38,304 bases of DNA from Acidobacteriaceae bacterium (lineage in GTDB: Bacteria > Acidobacteriota > Terriglobia > Terriglobales > Acidobacteriaceae), in the NCBI GenBank assembly GCA_003140235.1, contig PLJN01000100.1, positions 2,310 to 40,613 of the forward strand, read 5' to 3'. Below the pieces are notes generated by a model that was not told where the DNA came from, ran no database searches, and saw nothing but the letters and a program-made list of their open reading frames with translations. This document shows, piece by piece, positions 1 through 6,236 of the stretch. The translations under genes were made by a program, and so were the position numbers. Position 1 is the first letter of the stretch. Each line of letters opens with the position of its first letter.

Positions 1-300
1 GCGGCCAACACCAGTTGGACCGTAAAATATGGGGCCTACGCGGTCGTGGGGGCCGATGGCGTTTTACATCCGATTGGCGAGCGGCCAGACTCCATCGTTC
101 AGTGTCTGAATCAAACCGGCGCAACGAGCCCCTCGTACAGCATCGACCACTCAGCCTGCGGAACTTGCTACGACCGAACCACGTCCTACTACCACGGCGA
201 CCCGATCGGCAGTTCAAGGCTCATGACCTCGGGTGGTGGTTGGCCGATCTGGCAAGGCGCGTTCTGCCGTCGTGCTTGCCATTTCTCTTGGCGTTGCTGA
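1..300 (+). CDS. Possible C-terminal end of an unknown protein (partial, cut by window edge)
   Basis: The first reading frame is open from the window edge to a TGA at 298-300, giving 99 residues. The first 75 or so residues look protein-like: they are rich in Gly, Ser, Thr and Tyr, with a CxxC-like pair (ACGTCYDRTTSYYHGD). The last 20 residues are rich in Arg, Cys and Trp and look less natural, so a frameshift or a chance extension is possible. I do not recognise a family. An equally plausible short minus-strand gene overlaps its 3' part. Confidence 0.3.
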   Translation, partial: AANTSWTVKYGAYAVVGADGVLHPIGERPDSIVQCLNQTGATSPSYSIDHSACGTCYDRTTSYYHGDPIGSSRLMTSGGGWPIWQGAFCRRACHFSWRC

Positions 301-349
301 TTCGATCCCGCTCCTTTTCCAACTCTCGCACAATTGCATCGATATCCAT
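221..349 (-). CDS. Possible small protein or truncated gene start, unknown function
   Basis: A minus-strand ATG at 349 is preceded by a good ribosome binding site (AAGGAG, 8 bases from the start). It opens a 42-residue frame beginning MDIDAIVRELEKERDRIS, a charged helix-forming start like that of many short bacterial proteins. After about residue 20 the sequence turns basic and low in structure (KRNGKHDGRTRL), so this may be a gene start truncated by a frameshift. It overlaps the end of the possible plus-strand frame reaching 300. The call rests only on the ribosome binding site and N-terminal character. Confidence 0.3.
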   Translation of the reverse strand: MDIDAIVRELEKERDRISNAKRNGKHDGRTRLARSANHHPRS

Positions 350-659
350 TCGGTAGGCTCCTTCGAAAAAGACTGTACAGGAAATACCCGCATGGTCCTT
401 CGCGTCTGCTTGAAATTGACCTCGCACTATCTGCCTCCGTCATCCTCTTCTACTGTCAGTGAAACCCAACAGCCTGGCGGTAGTCTTCGCGTCTTTTGCC
501 ACTCCGCTTCGCTCGGGTGGGCGCCGCTTGGCCGCGGCTCGGACGGTCGCGGGGTCTAGCACGCCTCGCGCCAAACAAAACTCAACCGCGTTTGTCACTC
601 AGCGCGCCGACGCTCGCGCCCTGCCACCCTCGCTGCGCTGCGTTTTTCCCTGTCCGCGC

Positions 660-715
660 GGGTGGCCGGATTTGTTCCGCTGTCGCGTGAAGTGAAGAAC
701 AAATCACAGCCACCC
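660..715. promoter_or_regulatory. Long imperfect hairpin just upstream of the antirestriction gene
   Basis: The arms at 660-677 and 697-715 are complementary over about 18 bases, with one bulge and one mismatch, around a 19-base loop. An alternative pairing uses TGTTCCGCTG (674-683) with the CGGCGGAACA copy near 716-725. Only about 20 bases separate the structure from the ATG at 736. A hairpin in this place upstream of an antirestriction gene recalls the single-strand promoters (Frpo/ssi type) of conjugative plasmid leading regions, but it could equally be an attenuator or part of an origin of transfer. The 440-660 stretch before it shows no convincing gene. Confidence 0.45.
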
Positions 716-735
716 GGCGGAACAGGGGTTTTTTA

Positions 736-1698
736 ATGTTATTTGGGAACAAGAGCAAAACCACCAGCACACAGGAACTCGTTCAAGCCAGCCTTGACAC
801 TCTCGTTAAGGCCCTTGAATCGGGACACAGCGAAGCACTTTCCTCTTACCTCAAGGCCATGGCGTATTTCCATACCTATTCCTTGAACAACATTCTTTTA
901 ATCGCCGCGCAAAAGCCTTCAGCCACCCGCGTTGCAGGCATACGCACATGGAACGAGTTGGGCCGCAGAGTAAAGCGGGGTGAAAAAGGCATTTTGATTT
1001 TCGCTCCCCTCATCGGCTACAAGCGCAAACATGTTTCCCCGGAAACACAGGCCAACGGCAAGAAGGCTAAGAAAAGCGCCAAGCCCGAGGCCAATGCCGC
1101 ACAGCCAGAAGCACAGACCGAGCGGCAATTGCTGGGCTTCCGGGGCGTGTACGTGTTTGATGTTTCGAGCACGGACGGCGAACCGTTGCCAGAATTGGGC
1201 AACACCATTCACGGCGAAGTGAGCGAGACATTGCCGAGACTGATTGAATTTGTCGCCTCTCAGGGCATCAAGTTTGAGTACTCCGATGCCATTTCTCCCG
1301 CCCTTGGCATGTCCTATGGCGGTCTGATTCGGCTGTTGCCGGATATGGCCCCCACGGAAACCCTGTCCACCCTCGTTCATGAATTGGCGCACGAGATGTT
1401 ACACAAAGCTGAGCGCCGCACGCTCATTACCAAGACCGTGAGGGAAACCGAAGCCGAAGCCGTTGCCTTTGTCGTGTGTCATGCCCTGGGACTGGACACC
1501 GGAACGGGGTCAGCCGATTACATCCAGCTTTACCACGGTGACGCCAGCTTGTTGCAAGAGAGCTTGGAAGTCGTGCAACGCGCAGCCGCGCAAATTCTCG
1601 GAGCGATCAGCCCCAGAGAAGATGCGGAACAAACCCCGGCAGTTTCCGGAGCCATTCTGCAACAGGCAGCACAGCCAGCAGTGCAGGAGGTGCGGTAA
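736..1698 (+). CDS. ardC: ArdC-like antirestriction protein with HExxH metallopeptidase domain
   Basis: This 320-residue protein has the two-part layout of the ArdC family. An N-terminal ssDNA-binding domain (about residues 10-140, including the SYLKAMAYFHTYSLNNILLI stretch typical of DUF1738) is followed by a zinc metallopeptidase-like domain with HELAHEMLH at residues 215-223. A downstream glutamate-rich helix (ETEAEAVAFVV, from about residue 237) probably supplies the third zinc ligand. Family members protect incoming single-stranded DNA from restriction during conjugation. A GGGG-type ribosome binding site precedes the ATG. The stop codon overlaps the next start (TAATG), so the two genes are translationally coupled. 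A low-complexity Lys/Ala/Glu linker (about residues 105-135) separates the domains. Confidence 0.85.
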   Translation: MLFGNKSKTTSTQELVQASLDTLVKALESGHSEALSSYLKAMAYFHTYSLNNILLIAAQKPSATRVAGIRTWNELGRRVKRGEKGILIFAPLIGYKRKHVSPETQANGKKAKKSAKPEANAAQPEAQTERQLLGFRGVYVFDVSSTDGEPLPELGNTIHGEVSETLPRLIEFVASQGIKFEYSDAISPALGMSYGGLIRLLPDMAPTETLSTLVHELAHEMLHKAERRTLITKTVRETEAEAVAFVVCHALGLDTGTGSADYIQLYHGDASLLQESLEVVQRAAAQILGAISPREDAEQTPAVSGAILQQAAQPAVQEVR

Positions 1699-2525
1699 TG
1701 AGCACAGCCGCCCCGTTCCTTCCGCCCGTACTGGCAATGGTCAATGAGTTACTTACAACAAAGCAGATTCCTGTCCTGAATGGGGATGAGATGGAAATCC
1801 TATGCAGCCATCTGTTCACCATGAGAGACCGTGACCAGCGCATCCTGATTGCTGAAATTGCTTACTATAACCATGATGACCCGCAGGCATTGAACATCTT
1901 TCTGGCCTGCACCATGCCGCTGGCCCAAAGAATGGCCGAACGCAGGGCAAATCGAATCTTTGTGCAACCAACGGCATGGCAGAGTGAGGCAATGTACGAC
2001 GGAGCCGTTGCAGCTCTTCTGGAATTGTTCGAGCGAAAACGTTCGCAGCTCAGTTGCGTTCCTCATGCGTTCCGGCGGTATCTCATGCGGACAATTATCT
2101 TTGGCACGACGTATGCCTTTCGCGTCCGTCAGGAGAATTTCGGCATCCAAGCGGTCGAAGACCTTACGCTGTTCTCCGCTGTGAACAACTCACACCGGAA
2201 TCCTGTTGAACGAGACGTGATTACCCGCGAACTGCTGGAGCAGGTAACTCACTTTCCGCACCTGCGCGAAGATCACAGCAGAATGCTGAAGATCATTACC
2301 GCCCTCGGACCGGAAAAAGCCCTGCGCGACCAGTCTTATTATTGGAATGGACGGCATGAAGCCAGATCGAAACAGAACAGAGGAAGGCGCGCCATGCTTG
2401 ATTCCGATGCCGTGGCTAAAGCCATGGGTGTGTCCAGGATGAAGCTGCAAAACCTTCTGAAAGAAAGCAGAGAAATCCTGCGCGATGTCTTTAACCGGGA
2501 CGGCACTTTGTTCATGGCCAGTTAA
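1698..2525 (+). CDS. Hypothetical element protein with weak sigma-factor-like features
   Basis: This is a 275-residue soluble protein without signal peptide or membrane segment. Its start codon shares a base with the ardC stop, so it is likely co-translated. Residues of about 97-145 (including AALLELFERKRSQL and HAFRRYLMRTI) resemble sigma-70 region 2 in spacing and in the aromatic/basic pattern. Residues of about 234-262 (DSDAVAKAMGVSRMKLQNLL) read as a helix-turn-helix, which is where region 4 would be. The match is by eye and weak. A plasmid-type DNA-binding regulator of another fold is the main alternative. A 9-bp hairpin follows its stop codon. Confidence 0.6.
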   Translation: MSTAAPFLPPVLAMVNELLTTKQIPVLNGDEMEILCSHLFTMRDRDQRILIAEIAYYNHDDPQALNIFLACTMPLAQRMAERRANRIFVQPTAWQSEAMYDGAVAALLELFERKRSQLSCVPHAFRRYLMRTIIFGTTYAFRVRQENFGIQAVEDLTLFSAVNNSHRNPVERDVITRELLEQVTHFPHLREDHSRMLKIITALGPEKALRDQSYYWNGRHEARSKQNRGRRAMLDSDAVAKAMGVSRMKLQNLLKESREILRDVFNRDGTLFMAS

Positions 2526-2535
2526 CAACAGACTG

Positions 2536-2560
2536 AGGGGCACGTGCGCAGCGTGCCCCT
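2536..2560 (+). terminator. Hairpin terminator-like structure after the ardC operon
   Basis: A perfect 9-bp stem (AGGGGCACG paired with CGTGCCCCT) around a 7-base loop starts 10 bases after the stop codon at 2525. There is no clean T run behind it, only TATCTGTCTTC, so it may be a weak intrinsic terminator or an mRNA 3'-end stabiliser. Confidence 0.55.
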
Positions 2561-3565
2561 GTATCTGTCTTCACAATAGGTCATCCCATTTCGGCAATAG
2601 ACTTGCGGCGATGCGCGCCACAAATCTTTTACCAATCCCGAACTCCAAACTCCCAGAACGGTCAGGAGACAGCTCCATGACCCGTAAAAAATTTCCGGCT
2701 GCGCCGCCGTGTGGCAGCGCAGCCGGCCTCACCCCACCGCCAAAGGAAACGCTCCGCGTGTCATTCTTTGTTGCATCTTTTGCGCCGTGAACGGGACGGT
2801 ATTAGCCACTGGTTTGTGCGCTGGAAGGACACACTTATTAGCCACGTAGCACCATGAAAGCAGCGCAAAAATGCAGCACAGGCCACCACACGCCGTGCAT
2901 CATTGTTGCCGGCCGCGCTCCTGTTAATGTTTCCTTGGAAGCCGCGATTCGGTGCTGAATTGGTTGCGCTGAATCCGTGTAATTGCCATGGACTGGGCGC
3001 ACGGTTTAGTGCGGTTTGCACCAGTAACGAGATCTAAACGGCCCGCCAGAACTGCACGAATGTCGGCCTCGAATGGCGTGCATTTGTAGCGCCGTTCTCA
3101 GCAATTCTGTTGGTTCTGGTGGGGGATGCCTACACTTTCCGCAGGGTGACTTGTGCCGCTGGTGTCAGACGATTGGCTCCGGTTCGCCTTCAGAGTCTGC
3201 CGCCGATACTTCCGTCCTTTCGGCGATCTGGCTTGTTTGGTTGGCGGCTTGCTCTGTTCCCCCAAGCGGCCTTTATCCCTCCCATGATGTATTCCTTGTC
3301 GTCGCCGACCAACAGGGCTGTCAGCTCGGGGCATGGCAATCAGCGTCATCGCGTCCCCCGAGCTGCATTCCGAGGGCAAGTTTGTCTGCGCCGCTTTCAG
3401 CGTCGGGTTTACGTTGTGACACACCACCCCTAAAAGGTTGCTGCACAGCGCCGGAATAGCGCCGGCCAGCGCCCGCCGGTGGATGGGGCGGTAACTTGCT
3501 GAATTATTTGGAAGCCGCGCCGCTTTCGGTTAGCCTCTAATGCCAGCAGGAGGCTTGAAAATCAA
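2561..3565. other. Gene-poor stretch inside the element, possible origin-of-transfer region
   Basis: About 1 kb between the ardC operon and the MobC-like gene shows no frame with convincing codon use, ribosome binding site or recognisable product. Several frames of 80-130 codons occur on both strands, but they overlap each other and read as low-quality Arg/Ser/Pro/Cys-rich sequence. It contains a perfect 10-bp inverted repeat (2695-2726) and a GC-rich patch near 3446-3482 in which AGCGCCGG occurs twice close together. A non-coding region just upstream of a relaxosome protein gene is a usual place for oriT. No nic site could be identified by eye. Confidence 0.5.
2695..2726. repeat. Perfect 10-bp inverted repeat, 12-base loop
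   Basis: CCGGCTGCGC at 2695-2704 pairs exactly with GCGCAGCCGG at 2717-2726. No T run follows, which argues against a terminator. Its position in the non-coding stretch before the mobilization genes makes a role in oriT or in protein binding possible. Confidence 0.6.
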
Positions 3566-3916
3566 ATGCCAGTTCCCCGTACACGGTCAGCCGGAGCCAA
3601 AGTAACCGATGAGGAATATCAGCAACTTGAGGCCCTGGCCCAGGCTCGCGGCCTGACCCTGGGCGAATGGTGCCGCCAGATACTGCTCGCTCAACTGAAT
3701 CCGGCGGTGTCTAAATCCTCGGAAGAGACGATCCTGGCCGAGGTTCTCGGTCTGCGAATGATCCTGCTCAATGGACTGTACGCCCTGGCGAGCGGCGAGA
3801 AACTGACTCCCGAGCAGATGCAAGCACTGATCAAGCGAGCCGATGCGGAGAAGCTGACCGGTGCTGCCCAGCGCTTGGCCGACCAAGCAGCCGGGAAAGA
3901 ACCTACCGGGAGTTAA
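3566..3916 (+). CDS. MobC-like relaxosome accessory protein (ribbon-helix-helix type)
   Basis: This 116-residue protein starts with a basic stretch and then VTDEEYQQLEALAQARGL followed by TLGEWCRQILL. That is the strand-helix-helix pattern of MobC-type plasmid mobilization proteins, which bind oriT DNA and assist the relaxase. The second half (about residues 50-110) is helical and charged, and probably serves oligomerisation. The AGGAGG at 3548-3553 sits 12 bases before the ATG, a long but usable spacing. It is the first gene of the mobilization block, ahead of the coupling protein and relaxase, as expected for a relaxosome component. A terminator-like hairpin follows it. An RHH antitoxin-like regulator is the alternative, but no toxin gene adjoins it. 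Confidence 0.65.
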   Translation: MPVPRTRSAGAKVTDEEYQQLEALAQARGLTLGEWCRQILLAQLNPAVSKSSEETILAEVLGLRMILLNGLYALASGEKLTPEQMQALIKRADAEKLTGAAQRLADQAAGKEPTGS

Positions 3917-3934
3917 CCAGCCTAGCGGGAACGG

Positions 3935-3958
3935 CGCCGGATATGGAACCGGCGTTTT
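3935..3958 (+). terminator. Short terminator-like hairpin after the MobC-like gene
   Basis: CGCCGG pairs with CCGGCG around an 8-base loop, and TTTT follows directly. The stem is only 6 bp, so termination may be partial. Confidence 0.4.
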
Positions 3959-4075
3959 GGGTCCTCCTCATTGCTGACTTCTCCGTCTCGCGATCCCTTC
4001 TTGATCCAGTCGAAGGGGGCTTCCCCCCTGTGGAAAACTCTCCAGCCATACCCCAGAAATCAGCCAAAATCGAAG

Positions 4076-4100
4076 AACTCGGAGCCGATTTGACCGAGTT
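4076..4100. repeat. 7-bp inverted repeat upstream of the coupling protein gene
   Basis: AACTCGG at 4076-4082 and CCGAGTT at 4094-4100 flank an 11-base spacer. It lies in the 180-base gap between the MobC-like and coupling protein genes. That gap also holds a GGGGG-CTT-CCCCC hairpin near 4015-4026. It is a candidate operator or relaxosome site, and function cannot be told from sequence. Confidence 0.4.
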
Positions 4101-4181
4101 TTGAACCCGTGCGATTCTGCGCTCGAACTTGACCGAAAAGCCCTCCTTCAGGAGGCGGCCAAGGAAAGGAGCAGAAAAACC

Positions 4182-6182
4182 GTGAAATACCAATGGGGAA
4201 GAAACGAGCAATATGGCTGGCCGAGCGACAAACCGGTCTGGACGATTGGCGTCCTGGTGCTGGCGGTGGCCGCAATGTGCCTTTCGGCAGTGATTGACTA
4301 CCAGTGGAGTTGGACGGCATTACAGCGCTACTGGCTACCGACATACTTCAATGCCAAGCTGATGAGCGCCACGGGCAGGGTGGCCGGCTACTACCGTCTG
4401 CTGAATGTCGTGGACCGCCACGGCACGAAGCGGCTGGCAACAGACGAGGATGCCGTGCCCGGAAAGACGCCTTTGCCTGGCGGAAGAGTGATCCCGTTTG
4501 TGCTTACCGAACAGGCTGAGCAGCAGGGCCTATCGCTCGTACTTGAGCCGCGACAGAGATACAAGAACGAGGATCTCGTGCGGGTAGTGGGCCGGGTGAT
4601 CTACCGGGAGCAGACTTTTACAGACTGGGCATGGAATTCCCTCTCGGCTGGAATTGCTATTTTGGTCGGCGGGCTGGTCGTGGCCCTGCCGAAGGATCGC
4701 GAACGCACACGCATCCGCAAGTATGGCCGAACGCTCCGCGGACCGGAGTTTGTGACAGCAGCGGAGTTTAACCGCCGGATCAAATCGGACGGAATCGGAT
4801 TCATCACGCTGGAGCCGCCCAAGCTTTCGGAGAGACTCCTGCGCCGTGATTGGAGGCACATTCGAATTCCCCGAGCCCTTGAGAACAACCACATCATGTG
4901 TACGGGTGACTCCGGCAATGGCAAAGGTCCACTGGCCCGCCAGGTCCTAATGCAAATCGCCGAGCAGGACGAGGCGGCCATTGTTTACGATCCAGCCCTT
5001 GAATACACCGGACAGTTCTACAGGCCGGAGCGCGGTGACCTGATCCTGAATCCGCTGGACGAGCGCATGCCGTATTGGTCGCCAGCGGACGAAGTAACTC
5101 ATCCAGCCGAAGCCCTCACGCTTGCCACTGCTCTGTTTCCGGAAGAAGAACACGAGAATCGATTCTTCGTTCAAGGCTCACGCAAAATCTTCGCCCATCT
5201 TTTGAATCTGAAACCGACGCCGGAGCAACTCCTCCAGTGGCTGAGTGACGAGCGCGAAATTGAAAGCAGGGTCAAAGGGACACCCTATGCGGGGATGCTG
5301 TACAAGGAAGCCGGGCCGCAGCGCGGCGGTATGTTTGGTTCTCTCAGCATGGTGGCCGACAGTTTGGGCCTATTGCCACGGAAGAATGAAGCCCGAACGA
5401 ATTGGACAGCCACCGAGTGGTCACGGCGGCGACGCGGATGGATTTTTATTACCAGCATCCCTGAAGCGAGGGAGCAACTACGCCCGCTTATCAGCATGTG
5501 GCTGGACATCCTGGTCCTGCGTTTGATGAACCAGGGCAAGCCAGGCGCGTGCAAGGTGTGGTTCATACTGGACGAACTGGCCACGCTTCACAAGCTGCCG
5601 CAGCTAAAAACGGCGATCAGAGAAAACCGAAAGTCAAATAATCCCTTGATGCTGCTCTTCCAGGGACGCAGCCAGATTGAGGACATTTACGGACGCCCGG
5701 CCGAAGAGATGTTCTCACAGCCTAAAATCAGAATCTTCCTGGGTACCAGCGAGCCACATGCATCCCAATGGATCAGCGACACGATCGGATGTGTTGAAAG
5801 AGAACGCTTGCGTGAAAGCCGCACCGATGGCCAGATGCCACAGCAGCGGCAATCACGGACTTACCAGATTGAGCAAGTAGTAACGCCGCTGGTCATGAAG
5901 GAAGAGATCAGCGGGCTTCCCAAGGGCCACGGCTTTCTCCTGCACCGCAATCTGGTTGTGCGGTTCAGCTTCCCATTCATCCACTTGCCCAAAAAACATC
6001 CGGACTTCATTCTGCGTAAACCAAAAAGTGAGAGCACAGAGCCGCCACCCCAAGACACAGACGCACCTCAGCCGCCAATGCCAACAGACAGCATGTCTGC
6101 AAGACAGCCGAAACCTGAGCCAGAGAAACAAGATGCGCAACCCAACGATGGCCAGCAGCAAACGAAACCATTCTGGAAGTGA
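4182..6182 (+). CDS. VirD4/TraD-type conjugative coupling ATPase
   Basis: This 666-residue inner-membrane ATPase links the relaxase-DNA complex to a type IV secretion channel. It has two N-terminal membrane segments (about residues 14-32 and 150-167), a nucleotide-binding domain with a Walker A-like GDSGNGKGP (residues 242-250) and Walker B FILDEL (D464), and a proline-rich charged C-terminal tail. The Walker A motif is odd: the residue after Lys is Gly, where Ser or Thr is normal. I chose the GTG at 4182 because AAAGGAG lies 10 bases upstream. An in-frame TTG at 4101 would add 27 residues but has no clear ribosome binding site. It is followed 54 bases later by the MobF relaxase, the usual TraD/TraI pairing. 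Confidence 0.88.
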   Translation: MKYQWGRNEQYGWPSDKPVWTIGVLVLAVAAMCLSAVIDYQWSWTALQRYWLPTYFNAKLMSATGRVAGYYRLLNVVDRHGTKRLATDEDAVPGKTPLPGGRVIPFVLTEQAEQQGLSLVLEPRQRYKNEDLVRVVGRVIYREQTFTDWAWNSLSAGIAILVGGLVVALPKDRERTRIRKYGRTLRGPEFVTAAEFNRRIKSDGIGFITLEPPKLSERLLRRDWRHIRIPRALENNHIMCTGDSGNGKGPLARQVLMQIAEQDEAAIVYDPALEYTGQFYRPERGDLILNPLDERMPYWSPADEVTHPAEALTLATALFPEEEHENRFFVQGSRKIFAHLLNLKPTPEQLLQWLSDEREIESRVKGTPYAGMLYKEAGPQRGGMFGSLSMVADSLGLLPRKNEARTNWTATEWSRRRRGWIFITSIPEAREQLRPLISMWLDILVLRLMNQGKPGACKVWFILDELATLHKLPQLKTAIRENRKSNNPLMLLFQGRSQIEDIYGRPAEEMFSQPKIRIFLGTSEPHASQWISDTIGCVERERLRESRTDGQMPQQRQSRTYQIEQVVTPLVMKEEISGLPKGHGFLLHRNLVVRFSFPFIHLPKKHPDFILRKPKSESTEPPPQDTDAPQPPMPTDSMSARQPKPEPEKQDAQPNDGQQQTKPFWK

Positions 6183-6236
6183 TGTATGCAACGCATCGCA
6201 GTGGACAAACAAATCGAGATTTACTTCGAGGAATGA

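Noticed and set aside
2761..3459. Several frames of 80-130 codons on both strands
   Set aside because: They overlap each other, lack ribosome binding sites and read as low-quality sequence; the stretch is better treated as non-coding.
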